A stretch of 64,000 nucleotides of DNA from Variovorax guangxiensis (GCF_003952165.1 NZ_RXFT01000011.1:1-64000); one strand, 5' to 3'. Positions 45,293 through 54,070 are shown, counted from the stretch's first letter. Translations and numbers: made by a program. Notes: generated by a model not told the origin, from the letters alone.

Positions 45293-45928
45293 ATGACTGA
45301 AAGACTCACCCCCCTCGACGTGATGCGCGATGCACCGGTCATTCCGGTGATCGTGCTCAACGATGTGAAAGACGCCATCCCGCTCGCGCGCGCCCTGGTG
45401 GCCGGCGGCATCCGCATGCTCGAAGTGACGCTGCGCACACCGCAGGCGCTGCAGTGCATCGAAGCCATCGCCAAGGACGTGCCCGAGGCCGTGGCCGGCG
45501 CCGGCACCATCCGCAGCGCCGCCGACGCGCAGGCCGCGGCGCTGGCCGGTGCGAAATTCGGCGTGAGCCCGGGCTACACGCGCTCGGTTGGCAAGGCATG
45601 CCACGACATCGGCCTGCCGCTCTTGCCCGGCGTGGCGACCGGCAGCGAGATCATGACGGCGCAGGAAGACGGCTACACGCAGCTGAAGTTCTTCCCCGCG
45701 CTGCAGGCCGGCGGCCTGCCGATGCTCAAGGCATGGCAGGGCCCCTTCGGCGATGTCACCTTCTGCCCGACCGGCGGCATCCACGCCGGCAACGCGGCCG
45801 AGTTCCTCGCGCTGTCGAACGTGGCCTGCGTGGGCGGCTCGTGGATCGTGCCGACCGACGCGATCCGCGACGGCGACTGGACACGCATCGAGCAGCTGGC
45901 ACGCGCCGCGAGCCAACTGCAGCGCTGA
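45293..45928 (+). CDS. eda: KDPG aldolase
   Basis: This 211-residue aldolase splits 2-keto-3-deoxy-6-phosphogluconate to pyruvate and glyceraldehyde 3-phosphate. Catalytic residues fit the family: Glu44 in MLEVTLRTP, Arg48 in the same motif, and Schiff-base Lys132 in QLKFFPA. The ATG with GGAG eight bases before it is chosen over an ATG 18 bases upstream that has no ribosome site. It directly follows edd and precedes a HAD hydrolase gene by 11 bases. Confidence 0.97.
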   Translation: MTERLTPLDVMRDAPVIPVIVLNDVKDAIPLARALVAGGIRMLEVTLRTPQALQCIEAIAKDVPEAVAGAGTIRSAADAQAAALAGAKFGVSPGYTRSVGKACHDIGLPLLPGVATGSEIMTAQEDGYTQLKFFPALQAGGLPMLKAWQGPFGDVTFCPTGGIHAGNAAEFLALSNVACVGGSWIVPTDAIRDGDWTRIEQLARAASQLQR

Positions 45929-45939
45929 GCGCCGCCGCC

Positions 45940-46671
45940 ATGAGCAGCGCTGATTTCGACGCGAGCGATCTCAAGGTCATCGCGTTCGACGTCTTCGGCA
46001 CCGTGGTCGACTGGCACAGCGGCATCGCCGCCGAGGTCGAGCGCGTGTTCCCTGGCGTGGACGGCGCGGCCTTCGCGCTGGCGTGGCGCGCCGGCTACCA
46101 GCCGGCCATGAAGGCGGTGATGGAGCGCATCGCCGCGGGCGAGGGCGGCTTCACGCTGCTCGACGAGCTGCACCTGAGCATGCTCGATCAGGTGCTGCAC
46201 GACTTCAGCCTGGCCGACAGCATCGAGGCCGGCGCCAAGCGCGACCTGAGCCGTGCCTGGCACCGCCTGCCCGCCTGGCCCGATTCGGTCGAAGGACTCT
46301 CGCGGCTGAAGAAGAAGTTCACCGTCTGCACGCTGTCGAACGGCAACATCGGCCTGCTCACCGAGATGGCCAAGCGTGCCGGCCTGCCCTGGGACTGCGT
46401 GCTCTCGGCCGAGGTGTTCAAAGCCTACAAGCCCGATCCGCGCACGTATCTCGGCGTGGCGGGCGTGTTCGACGCGACGCCGGGTCAGGTGATGCTGGCC
46501 GCCGCGCATCACGACGATCTGGCCGCCGCGCGCGCATGCGGCCTGAAGACGGCCTACATCGAGCGGCCCCACGAGTTCGGCCTCGCGCGGCCGAAGGATG
46601 TCTCGCCGAAGCCGGACAACCACCTGCACGCACGCGACATCAACCAGCTGGCCGACCTGCTGGGCTGCTGA
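45940..46671 (+). CDS. HAD hydrolase, L-2-haloacid dehalogenase type
   Basis: This 243-residue protein is a HAD-superfamily hydrolase of the type II haloacid dehalogenase subgroup. Nucleophile Asp17 is in AFDVFGTVVDW, motif II in TLSNGN, motif III lysine in KAYKPDP, and motif IV in AAHHDDLAAA. The sequence suits dehalogenation of short 2-haloacids, but many such proteins act as phosphatases. It follows eda closely and may be cotranscribed. Its stop directly abuts that of the convergent DUF1697 gene. Confidence 0.88.
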   Translation: MSSADFDASDLKVIAFDVFGTVVDWHSGIAAEVERVFPGVDGAAFALAWRAGYQPAMKAVMERIAAGEGGFTLLDELHLSMLDQVLHDFSLADSIEAGAKRDLSRAWHRLPAWPDSVEGLSRLKKKFTVCTLSNGNIGLLTEMAKRAGLPWDCVLSAEVFKAYKPDPRTYLGVAGVFDATPGQVMLAAAHHDDLAAARACGLKTAYIERPHEFGLARPKDVSPKPDNHLHARDINQLADLLGC

Positions 46672-47238
46672 TCAGTCGCCCAGCAGCTTCTCCACCGTGC
46701 GCAGATTGCGCGTCGTGGTGCTCGACTTGTAGCGGGCCTTGCCGAGCAGCTTGGCCACCGGCGTGTCCAGGCTCTCGCCGCGCGGGCATTGCCAGTACAG
46801 CACGCCCTTGCCGCGTTCGAGCCGCTCGGTATCGGTATTGGCATCGACCGTGCCGGCCTTTTCCATGATCTCGTCGAGCATCGCCTTGTCGGAGCCGAAC
46901 ACGATGTACGGATGGCGCTCTTCGTCGATGCGCTCGAAGGGGTAGGCGGCGGCGATCTCGGCCACGGTCTTCTGCGTGAGCAGCACGATCCAGGCGTCGT
47001 AGCCGAAGCGCTTGCGCAGCGCCTGCTCGATGCGGGTGCGAAGTGCTGCCGCGTCGCTCTCGGTGGTGTCGAACAGCACGTTGCCGCTGGCGAGCACCGT
47101 GCGCACCGCGCCGAAGCCCAGTTCGACGAATAGCGCCTTCAGGTCCGCGCTCTTGATCGTGATGCCGTTGACGTTCACGCCGCGCAGCAGCGCGACATGG
47201 CGCGTTGCCGTGGCGGCTTGCTTCTTCGCGGTTGCCAT
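46672..47238 (-). CDS. DUF1697 family protein
   Basis: This 188-residue cytoplasmic protein matches DUF1697, a family of unknown function. Characteristic features are the N-terminal VALLRGVNVNG followed by DLKALFVELGF, then VRTVLASGNVLFDT, and the C-terminal basic segment (KSSTTTRNLRT). No enzyme motif is known for the family. The ATG removes 18 poorly conserved residues of the longer frame. It lies 22 bases after gloA in the same direction. Confidence 0.9.
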   Translation of the reverse strand: MATAKKQAATATRHVALLRGVNVNGITIKSADLKALFVELGFGAVRTVLASGNVLFDTTESDAAALRTRIEQALRKRFGYDAWIVLLTQKTVAEIAAAYPFERIDEERHPYIVFGSDKAMLDEIMEKAGTVDANTDTERLERGKGVLYWQCPRGESLDTPVAKLLGKARYKSSTTTRNLRTVEKLLGD

Positions 47239-47260
47239 GGCGTATCCGGCGCCGGGGCCT

Positions 47261-47674
47261 TCAGCGCAGGCCGCCGCCGGCGGCGTTCTCATCGCGCTGG
47301 ATCAGTTCCACCTTGTAGCCGTCGGGGTCCGTGACGAAGGCGATCACGGTGGTGCCGCCCTTGACCGGGCCGGCCTCGCGCGTCACGTTGCCCCCAGCGG
47401 CCTTGATCTTCTCGCAGGCCGCGTAGGCGTCGGGCACGCCGAGGGCGATGTGGCCGTAGGCGGTGCCCAGTTCGTAGCTCTCGGTGCCCCAGTTGTAGGT
47501 GAGTTCGATCTCGGCCTGGTCGGGGTTGCCGTTGCCATAGCCGATGAATGCGAGGCTGTACTTGTACTCGGGGTTCTCCGAGGTGCGCAGCAGGTTCATG
47601 CCGAGCACCTTGGTGTAGAAGTCGATGGAGCGCTGCAGGTTGCCGACGCGCAGCATGGTGTGGAGGAGTCGCAT
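47261..47674 (-). CDS. gloA: Lactoylglutathione lyase (glyoxalase I)
   Basis: This 137-residue metalloenzyme turns the hemithioacetal of methylglyoxal and glutathione into S-lactoylglutathione. The four metal ligands fit: His5 (LLHTML), Glu in AEIELTYNWG (about 56), His in YGHIALGV (about 75), and Glu in GYKVELIQ (about 123). Length and lack of the eukaryotic insert fit the nickel-type bacterial enzyme. It is placed between a glutathione transferase gene and DUF1697, so this short leftward string is glutathione-linked. Confidence 0.97.
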   Translation of the reverse strand: MRLLHTMLRVGNLQRSIDFYTKVLGMNLLRTSENPEYKYSLAFIGYGNGNPDQAEIELTYNWGTESYELGTAYGHIALGVPDAYAACEKIKAAGGNVTREAGPVKGGTTVIAFVTDPDGYKVELIQRDENAAGGGLR

Positions 47675-47704
47675 CTCGTTGTGCCTTGTTCGTAGTCGTG
47701 GAGA

Positions 47705-47730
47705 GGGAAGCCCGCTATTGTGGGCCTCCC
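47705..47730 (-). terminator. Hairpin between GST gene and gloA
   Basis: GGGAAGCCCGC and GTGGGCCTCCC flank a 4-base loop and pair over 11 positions with one mismatch and one G-T pair. It lies just after the GST stop on the minus strand. There is no good T-run, so it may only slow transcription. Confidence 0.4.
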
Positions 47731-47740
47731 GGCGCGGCGA

Positions 47741-48424
47741 TCAAGCGGCCAGTGTCAGCAGGTGGGCCTGGTGGCGCTTGAGGAATTCCATCAGGTGCTG
47801 CGGGTACTCGGGCGCCACCGCGTTGCGCACGCTGGGGCGTTCGGCCAGCGCCTTGCGCCATGCATCGACCTTGGGCAGGGCGTCGAAGATGTGCGAGTCG
47901 CTGATCGCATCGAACACCTCGAAGTAGCGGAACACCGGCGCGAAGACCGCGTCGACGAGGCTGAAGCTGCCGCCCGCGAAGTAGGGGCCCTGGCCCAGCG
48001 CCGCTTCCACGCGCTGGAACTTGGCGAGCAGCGCCTGGCGCTTCTGTTCGAACACCGCCGCGTCCTGCGTGGTCTCGTAGCCCCAGAGGTCGCCGAGGAT
48101 GGCCGAGCCGAACTCCATCCATGCGCGGTGTTCGGCGCGGGCGAGCGGGTCCTCGGGGTGCAGGCGAGCGCCGGGCTGGGTTTCTTCCAGGTACTCGCAG
48201 ATCACGTTGCTCTCGAACAGCACGGCCTCGCCTCCGTCGGGCCTGCGCACCTTCAGCAGCGGCACCTTGCCGAGCGGCGAGATGTCGAGAAACCACTGCG
48301 GCTTGTTGGTAAGGTCGATCACGACGCGCTCGAAGGGCACGTTCTTCTCGCGCAGCGCGATCGCGGCACGCTGTACGTACGGGCAAAGCAGGTGGCTGAC
48401 GAGGGTGAGGGATTGCTGGGGCAT
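47741..48424 (-). CDS. Glutathione S-transferase, omega-like
   Basis: This 227-residue protein has a thioredoxin-like N-terminal domain (about 5-80) and a helical C-terminal domain (about 90-215). The active-site segment reads HLLCPYVQR, with Cys14 in the position used by omega-class and related cysteine transferases rather than the Ser/Tyr type. ISPLGKVPLL contains the cis-proline for glutathione binding, and FESNVICEYLEE the gamma-glutamyl contact. GGAGAG precedes the ATG. Thiol-transfer or dehydroascorbate-reductase-like chemistry is more likely than classical conjugation. Confidence 0.92.
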   Translation of the reverse strand: MPQQSLTLVSHLLCPYVQRAAIALREKNVPFERVVIDLTNKPQWFLDISPLGKVPLLKVRRPDGGEAVLFESNVICEYLEETQPGARLHPEDPLARAEHRAWMEFGSAILGDLWGYETTQDAAVFEQKRQALLAKFQRVEAALGQGPYFAGGSFSLVDAVFAPVFRYFEVFDAISDSHIFDALPKVDAWRKALAERPSVRNAVAPEYPQHLMEFLKRHQAHLLTLAA

Positions 48425-48528
48425 GGGGCTCTCCGTTTTCTGGATCGGTTGTGTCTGGATCGCGGCGATTCTTGCGGTCCTGAACAACCTTTTCCCGGAA
48501 AGCCCATTAGGGAAACGGGCGCCTTGTG

Positions 48529-49224
48529 CTAGATGGGATCGACGGCCGTCGTATCTATCCAGTGCGTGATGCGCCCGCCGTGCATCACGCCGATGCGGTC
48601 CGCCATCGCGTGCGCCTCGGCCTCGTTGTGTGTCACGAGAATGGCCGTCTGCCCCGCCTGCTTCAGGATGTCGCGCACTTCCACGGTCAGCCGTTCGCGC
48701 GTGCCGCCGTCGAGGTTGGAGAAGGGCTCGTCGAGCAGCAGCAGGGCGGGCGAAGGTGCGAGCGCGCGGGCCAGCGCGATGCGCTGCTGCTGGCCGCCGG
48801 AAAGCTCGTGCGGATAGCGCTCGCCCACATCTGCGAGACCGACCAGCGCGAGCATTTCGACGACGCGCGACTGTTGTTCGGCGCGGCCCAGCCGGCGCAG
48901 GCCGAAGGCCACGTTCTTCGCCGCCGAAAGGTGCGGGAACAGTGCGTACTCCTGGAACATCATGCCCACGCGCCGCTGCTCGGGCGGCAGGTGCTTCTGC
49001 GCGGACGACAGAAGCACCTCGCCGAGGCGGATCGTGCCGGCGCGCACCGGCTCGAAGCCCGCGATGGCGCGCAGCACCGTCGTCTTGCCGCAGCCGGAAG
49101 GGCCGAACAGGCAGGCGATGTCGCCCGCATCCAGCGCCAGCGAGAAGCCGTCGACGACGGTGTGCAGGCCGCGCGGCGTGTCGTAGGCGAGGCTGATCGC
49201 GTCGAGGTGCAGTGGGGAGCTCAT
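48529..49224 (-). CDS. fbpC: Ferric-iron ABC transporter, ATP-binding subunit
   Basis: This 231-residue ATPase drives ferric-iron import. Walker A is GPSGCGKTT (about 41-49), the signature LSGGQQQRIALARAL, and Walker B LLLDEPFSNLD, with the switch His in LVTHNEAEA. It is shorter than the roughly 350-residue FbpC with a C-terminal regulatory domain, so only the core ATPase is present. It begins one base after the permease stop and ends the fbpABC operon. Confidence 0.93.
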   Translation of the reverse strand: MSSPLHLDAISLAYDTPRGLHTVVDGFSLALDAGDIACLFGPSGCGKTTVLRAIAGFEPVRAGTIRLGEVLLSSAQKHLPPEQRRVGMMFQEYALFPHLSAAKNVAFGLRRLGRAEQQSRVVEMLALVGLADVGERYPHELSGGQQQRIALARALAPSPALLLLDEPFSNLDGGTRERLTVEVRDILKQAGQTAILVTHNEAEAHAMADRIGVMHGGRITHWIDTTAVDPI

Positions 49225-49225
49225 G

Positions 49226-50905
49226 TCATGTCTTCTCGGGAGCCAGTGTGGCCGAAGGTGCGCCCAGCTGGTTGCGCGCCAGCAGCACCACGGGCAGCAG
49301 GCCGGCCAGCACGATGGCGAGCGCGGCGATGGCGCCTTCCTCGTAGGTGCCGCGCGCGGCCTCGGCGTACAGCCAGGTGGCCAGGGTGTCGAAGTTGGCG
49401 GGCCGCAGCAGCAGCGTGGCGGGCAGCTCCTTCATCGCGTCGACGAACACCAGCAGCGCGGCGGCTGCCATCGCGGGCCGAAGCAGCGGCAGATGCACGC
49501 GGCGCAGCGTGCCGGCGGTGGTTTCGCCGAGCAGGCGCGAGGCCTGCTCGATGGCGGGCGGAATGCGCGAGAGGCCGGCCTCGATGCCGCCGACCGGCAT
49601 GGCAAGAAAGCGGATCGCACAGGCCACGACCAGCACCACGCCGCAGCTCATGAGAGGCAGGCCCTGCAGGCCGAAGGCCGTGGCCAGCGCCGAATCGAAG
49701 GCCAGAGCCGGCGTGAGCAGCCCGATGGCCAGCACCGTGCCCGGCACCGCGTAGCCCAGCGTCGCCGCGCGCGCCTGCCAGCGAGTACGGCTGGGGCCTG
49801 AACCCTGGCTGCGTGCGGCCCACGCGACGACCAGCCCGGCTGCCACCGCGACGGCTGTGACGCCCGTGGCCAGTGTCAGCGTATTGCCCAGGCTCGCGAC
49901 CAGCCCCTGCGAGATGCCGCCGCCCTGGCGCAGCCGCTTGGCGCTCTCCCAGACCAGGTAGAGGGCAGGCGCCACGAAGCCGATCAGCACCGGCAGCGAG
50001 GCGGCCGCCATCGCGGCCCAGCCCGCGGCTCCGTGCAGCCTGCGTGGCTGCACGGCACGCATTCGCTGCGCCGAGCCGAAGCGCTGGTGACGCCGGCCGT
50101 TGCGCTCCAGCCAGACCAGCGCGATCACCACGAACAGCATCGCGCAGGCGATCTGTGCGGCGCCCGCGAGGTCTGAGCGCGTGATCCAGGTGGTGTAGAC
50201 CGCCACCGTCAGCGTGTTCACGCCCAGGAACTCGGAAGCGCCGATATCGTTGAGCGTTTCGAGCAGCGCAAGGCTCAGCCCCACGGCCAGTGCAGGACGT
50301 GCCAGCGGCAGTGCCACGCGAAAGAAGGCTCCGCGCCGGCTCTCGCCGAGCATGCGCGCCGCTTCCATCAGATGCGCCGGCTGCGTCATGAACATCGCGC
50401 GCGCCGTCATGTAGACGTATGGATAGAGCACGAAGCCCAGCACGAAGATCGCGCCGGGCATCGAGCGCAGGTCGGGCAGGCGGAACTGGCGCGGACTGTC
50501 GAAGCCGAGCATCCAGCGGATCGCACCCTGCACCGGGCCGATGGGGTGCAGCAGGTCGAGGTAGGCGAAGGCGACGATGTAGGTCGGCATCGCCAGCGGC
50601 AGCAGCAGGGCCCAGTGCAGGGTACCGCGACCGGGGAAGTCGTGCGCCGTCACCAGCCAGGCGCAGCCGGTGCCGATCACCAGCACCAGCGCGCCCACGC
50701 CGGCAAGCAGCACGGCCGTGTTGAGCGCCGCCTGCGGCAGCACGTGCGCGAAGAGCGGCCCCCAGTGGCCGAGGCCCGAGCCGAAGGCCAGCCACGCCAG
50801 CGTGAGCACCGGCGCGAGTACGCCGATGGCGATCAGGAACGACGCGCAGCGCCAGGCCGGGCCGGCGGCTTGCAGGCCCGGCGGCTGGCGCCGCAGGAGA
50901 CTCAT
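49226..50905 (-). CDS. fbpB: Ferric-iron ABC transporter, permease subunit
   Basis: This 559-residue inner-membrane protein has two fused permease halves, each with about six helices. The EAA-like loops lie in MEAARMLGESRRGAFFRVAL and QASRLLGETTAGTLRRVHL, which contact the ATPase. This duplicated layout is typical of FbpB-type iron permeases. It follows the binding-protein gene by 40 bases and precedes the ATPase by one base. Thiamine or phosphonate permeases share the fold, but the iron-type binding protein next door supports iron. Confidence 0.93.
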   Translation of the reverse strand: MSLLRRQPPGLQAAGPAWRCASFLIAIGVLAPVLTLAWLAFGSGLGHWGPLFAHVLPQAALNTAVLLAGVGALVLVIGTGCAWLVTAHDFPGRGTLHWALLLPLAMPTYIVAFAYLDLLHPIGPVQGAIRWMLGFDSPRQFRLPDLRSMPGAIFVLGFVLYPYVYMTARAMFMTQPAHLMEAARMLGESRRGAFFRVALPLARPALAVGLSLALLETLNDIGASEFLGVNTLTVAVYTTWITRSDLAGAAQIACAMLFVVIALVWLERNGRRHQRFGSAQRMRAVQPRRLHGAAGWAAMAAASLPVLIGFVAPALYLVWESAKRLRQGGGISQGLVASLGNTLTLATGVTAVAVAAGLVVAWAARSQGSGPSRTRWQARAATLGYAVPGTVLAIGLLTPALAFDSALATAFGLQGLPLMSCGVVLVVACAIRFLAMPVGGIEAGLSRIPPAIEQASRLLGETTAGTLRRVHLPLLRPAMAAAALLVFVDAMKELPATLLLRPANFDTLATWLYAEAARGTYEEGAIAALAIVLAGLLPVVLLARNQLGAPSATLAPEKT

Positions 50906-50945
50906 TCAGTCAGTCGCCGGCAGGCATGCCCGGCGCTCGTCGATG

Positions 50946-52007
50946 TCACTGGTCGAAGCCAACCTTGTCCACAAGCGCGCTCGCCTGCTTGCGGTATTTC
51001 GCGATCTCGGTCAGCGGCAGCGGGTCGACCTTCAGCTCGCCGATGGACTGGCCGATGATCGGGTCGAGCGCCACGCCCTTGCGCACCGGGTACTCGTAGT
51101 TGGCCTGAGCGTAGAGGGCCTGGGCCGGTTCCGACACCAGGAACTCAAGCAGCTTGACCGCGTTGGCGCGCTGCGGCGCGTTCTTCGCGACCGCCGCGCC
51201 GCTGATGTTGACGTGCGTGCCGCCGCTCTTGGCGTTGGCGAAGGTCGGGCGCACCACCTTGATGGCATCGCCCCACTTGCGCGCGTCGGTGCCTTCCTTG
51301 GCGCTCTTCATCTGGCCGACGTAGTACGAGTTGGCCAGGCCCACGTCGCAGATGCCGCCGAGGATGTCGCGCGCCACGTCGCGGTCGCCGCCGGTGGCCT
51401 TGCGCGCCAGGTTGGCCTTGACGCCGCGCAGCCACTGCTCGGCCTTGGCTTCGCCGTCGTGCGCGATCAGCGAGGCCACGAGTGCGGTGTTGTAGGGATG
51501 CTGGCCGGCGCGGATGCAGACCTTGCCCTTGTACTTGGGGTTGGCCAGGTCTTCATAGCGGAAGCTGGTGAGCGGCAGGCTCTTGTCGGCGTAGAGCACG
51601 CGTGCGCGCATCGAGAGCGAGAACCACTGGCCGTCGGCGCCGCGCAGGTTGGCCGGAATGGCCGACTCGAGCGCGGCCGACTTCACGGGCTGCGTCACGC
51701 CGCCGTCGACGAGGTCCATCAGGTTGCCGATGTCCACCGTCATCAGCACGTCGGCGGGGGATCGGGCGCCTTCGGCCTTGACGCGCTCCAGCAGGCCGTC
51801 CTTCACGAAGACGGTGTTGACCTTGATGTTGCTCTGGGCGCTGAAGGCCGAGATGAGAGGCTGGATCAGCGCCGGCTCGCGCGTCGTGTAGAGCGTGAGT
51901 TCTTCCGCGGCCTGCGCGGGCAGGGCGGTGGCGGCCAGCCACGCGGCGCCTGCGCCAAGCAGTGCGCGTGCGGCGCGGCCTTGGACGCGCGGGCGTTGTT
52001 CGGTCAT
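50946..52007 (-). CDS. fbpA: Ferric-iron ABC transporter, periplasmic binding protein
   Basis: This 353-residue periplasmic protein binds ferric iron. A signal peptide ends at ALPAQAAEE (about 34). The mature protein starts with the family block LTLYTTREPALIQPLI and has GICDVGLANSYYVGQ, the double-tyrosine motif whose Tyr side chains bind iron in FutA1/FbpA proteins. TGGAGGA lies before the ATG. It opens the operon with fbpB and fbpC, and a candidate Fur box lies about 90 bases upstream, so induction by iron limitation is likely. Confidence 0.94.
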   Translation of the reverse strand: MTEQRPRVQGRAARALLGAGAAWLAATALPAQAAEELTLYTTREPALIQPLISAFSAQSNIKVNTVFVKDGLLERVKAEGARSPADVLMTVDIGNLMDLVDGGVTQPVKSAALESAIPANLRGADGQWFSLSMRARVLYADKSLPLTSFRYEDLANPKYKGKVCIRAGQHPYNTALVASLIAHDGEAKAEQWLRGVKANLARKATGGDRDVARDILGGICDVGLANSYYVGQMKSAKEGTDARKWGDAIKVVRPTFANAKSGGTHVNISGAAVAKNAPQRANAVKLLEFLVSEPAQALYAQANYEYPVRKGVALDPIIGQSIGELKVDPLPLTEIAKYRKQASALVDKVGFDQ

Positions 52008-52094
52008 GAGGATCCTCCAGGAGCGGGTGTTCTAGAAAGCTCCGGCGCCGGCGGCGGATGATGTCGCCGCCGGTGTCGCGTATTGCGGCCGCCG

Positions 52095-52113
52095 GATGAG
52101 AATAATTATCACT
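52095..52113 (-). promoter_or_regulatory. Candidate Fur box upstream of fbpABC
   Basis: On the minus strand the site reads AGTGATAATTATTCTCATC. By eye it matches 12 of 19 positions of the classical Fur consensus and looks like Fur boxes of Bordetella and Neisseria. It lies 88 bases before the fbpA start codon. Confidence 0.7.
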
Positions 52114-52288
52114 GGCCGCCCTGGATCGCGACGCCTTTGGACTTACAGGTTGAAGGCTTACTTGAAGCGCTTCGGGTTTTTTGGCTTACCAGGGACAGGC
52201 GCGTTTCGTCAGCGATACCGATGCGCGCTGCAAGAGTCGACACGAAGAATGTCTCGAAACGTCCCCGCGGGCCGTTTTGCCCCAGCGA

Positions 52289-52594
52289 TCAAGCACCGAA
52301 GAGAAATGTGACGGCGAAAAAGGCAACCGCCAGCGCAAAGGAGCCGACGATGGCCATGGCGATGACGAACATGATCGCGTAGCCAATGCGGCGCATCGGG
52401 CTCTCGGTGCTCGGGACGACATACCAGTAAATAAGCGCGGCCCACGCAATGATGAGCGCATTCAGCACGAAGAACTTTTCGTCTGCGTCCCAACGAAAAG
52501 CAGTCCGCCCAAGGTACGCAATTGCTATCGAGAGTACGGGAACCGCCAGGGCCCAAGCCATGACGTTGATCACTAAAGGCCAGGGGCGCTTCAT
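52289..52594 (-). CDS. Small polytopic membrane protein, low-GC module
   Basis: This unrecognised 101-residue protein has three or four hydrophobic segments (about 7-29, 41-60 and 70-99) and almost no soluble part. Its ATG overlaps the stop of the preceding gene by four bases (ATGA), so the two are translated together. Base composition around it is clearly lower in G+C than the flanking iron and thioesterase genes. Small multi-helix partners like this occur as immunity proteins beside secreted toxins, but no such family is recognised here, so the role is open. Confidence 0.6.
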   Translation of the reverse strand: MKRPWPLVINVMAWALAVPVLSIAIAYLGRTAFRWDADEKFFVLNALIIAWAALIYWYVVPSTESPMRRIGYAIMFVIAMAIVGSFALAVAFFAVTFLFGA

Positions 52595-53136
52595 CGCAGC
52601 GCCTCACCCTTGAAGAAATGCAGAGGCATTGGGTTTTCCCAGCCTGGGGCTTGATAGCCTGCAACTTTGACATCAGGCACGTAGCCCATCACGCTTTTCA
52701 GTAGTGCCGCAAGGTAGGAACTGCTGTTGTATTCGCCCGGCCTCATACGAGAACCGAACACTTTGGCAGGGACGCTATACGGCGAAACGTAGCTCGCGAA
52801 GTTCTGCGCACGCTTGACCAATTCCAGCGCGAAGGTCTGTCGGCTCATGTCACTCGGTGGATCCAAAGGAATCTTGACGATCACATCAGTGGGCAGGCTA
52901 TTTGCATAGATATTGGTCCTGATCCGCAGAGCATTGCGTAAGCCAAGATTGCCGTAAGTAGGCTGACCATCGATCACTGTGATGCCGTTGTAAGCGTCAT
53001 CGATCACCAGCGAAAAGTGCAGGCTGGTTTTTGGCACGGTGAATTTGCCGAGAAAGTCTGCTGCGATTCGTCCATAGAGCGTAAAGATCGGCTCCGAGTG
53101 CTGTGCGCGCCCGACTGAATTCGTGTCTATTGACAT
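52591..53136 (-). CDS. Uncharacterised protein in low-GC two-gene module
   Basis: This unrecognised 181-residue protein has no signal peptide or membrane helix. A GGGAGAA site precedes the ATG. Visible features are TSLHFSLVIDD (about 37-47, with His40 at the start of a strand) and PGEYNSSSYLAALLKSVMG (133-151). A strand histidine and an NxxSY helix start recall permuted papain-like proteins found with polymorphic toxins, in which a cysteine would normally stand where serine is here. That is a weak resemblance. It is followed by an overlapping membrane-protein gene. The G+C content is low, for example 43% over 52861-52920, which suggests transfer. Confidence 0.6.
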   Translation of the reverse strand: MSIDTNSVGRAQHSEPIFTLYGRIAADFLGKFTVPKTSLHFSLVIDDAYNGITVIDGQPTYGNLGLRNALRIRTNIYANSLPTDVIVKIPLDPPSDMSRQTFALELVKRAQNFASYVSPYSVPAKVFGSRMRPGEYNSSSYLAALLKSVMGYVPDVKVAGYQAPGWENPMPLHFFKGEALR

Positions 53137-53482
53137 TGTTCTCCCTGGATTGGCCAGATGCTCTGGCACGCCGGGCGCATGATATCGGCTCGCGCATCTG
53201 CCGCCATTTGGCTAGAAAAAACGTTTTCACAGCAGTCTTGAAGTTGGTGATAGGAGCCTGCCGCCGACGGCTTGATTTCCGTTGGAACTGGACGAGTTCC
53301 GTCTAACCTCCAGCTTGGAGAGGGGTGTCTTCAAACGGGAGATCGTGGTCAGGCACTTGCTCCCGGGCAACCGCAGCGAATGGATGCTCACTGACCGGGC
53401 ATGCGCGACGCGGCGTGGACTTCTGCACTCTGCCCATCGACCATATGCTGGATGCGCGCATCGAATCCTTCGCGTACCTGCT
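53137..53482. other. 346-bp non-coding stretch beside the low-GC module
   Basis: No gene is supported here. The left part still has lower G+C than the window average and includes an A-rich stretch near 53210-53225; composition returns to high G+C by about 53400. No inverted ends, transposase fragment or tRNA were found. It may be a join left by insertion of the module. Confidence 0.4.
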
Positions 53483-54031
53483 TCAACGCGCCGGCGGCAC
53501 CTCGAAGACCAGGCAGGTGGTCGTCGCGTGCGCGTACAGCGTGCCGTCGGGGCCGTAGAGGCGGGCTTCGGCGGTGGCGAGCTGTTTGCCGCAGTGGATC
53601 ACCTTGCCTTCCGCGCGCACGCGCTGCACCTTGGGCGTGAGGCCCTTCACGTAGTTCACGCCGAGCTCGGCGGTGGTGTAGGCGCGGCCGGGCGGCATCA
53701 TCGTGTGGACCGAGCAGCCCAGGGCCGAATCGAGCATCGTCGCGACCCAGCCGCCGTGGATGGTGCCCAGCGGGTTCAGGTGCTGCGGCAGCGGCGTGCC
53801 CTGGAAGATGGCCACGCCCAGGTGTGCCTCGATGATCGTGAAGTCCAGCGTCTTGGCGATGGCGGCGTAGGGAATGTCGCCGTTGAGCATCGCCTGCATG
53901 ATCTCCAGGCCGGTCTTGCCGGCGATCTGGTCGGGGCGGGCGAGGCCGGGGCCCGGGCCGGCCTCGAGGCGGCCGGTGATCTTCTGTTCCTCGGCGATCC
54001 ATGCGTCGAGCTGGCTGGTGGCTTGTGTCAT
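53483..54031 (-). CDS. PaaI-family hotdog thioesterase
   Basis: This 182-residue protein is a single hotdog-fold thioesterase. The block HLNPLGTIHGGWVATMLDSALG (about 92-113) holds the conserved HGG turn and the helix with the catalytic Asp, as in PaaI and YdiI-type enzymes that hydrolyse acyl- or aryl-CoA. The first 60 residues are an extension before the hotdog domain. An AGAAGGAA site precedes the ATG. It is divergent from a MarR gene, with a double palindromic site between them, so MarR very likely represses it. The acyl group is unknown. Confidence 0.9.
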   Translation of the reverse strand: MTQATSQLDAWIAEEQKITGRLEAGPGPGLARPDQIAGKTGLEIMQAMLNGDIPYAAIAKTLDFTIIEAHLGVAIFQGTPLPQHLNPLGTIHGGWVATMLDSALGCSVHTMMPPGRAYTTAELGVNYVKGLTPKVQRVRAEGKVIHCGKQLATAEARLYGPDGTLYAHATTTCLVFEVPPAR

Positions 54032-54070
54032 GCCTGTGTTCCTTCTGGGGGCTTTGTGCCGGGGTGTTGA

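Noticed and set aside
52114..52288. Short open frames between the Fur site and the low-GC module
   Set aside because: All are short, overlap each other, lack ribosome sites and show no domain.
53282..54070. 262-codon plus-strand frame over the thioesterase region
   Set aside because: Most of it is antisense to the thioesterase gene; the remaining N-terminal part has no features and no start signal.
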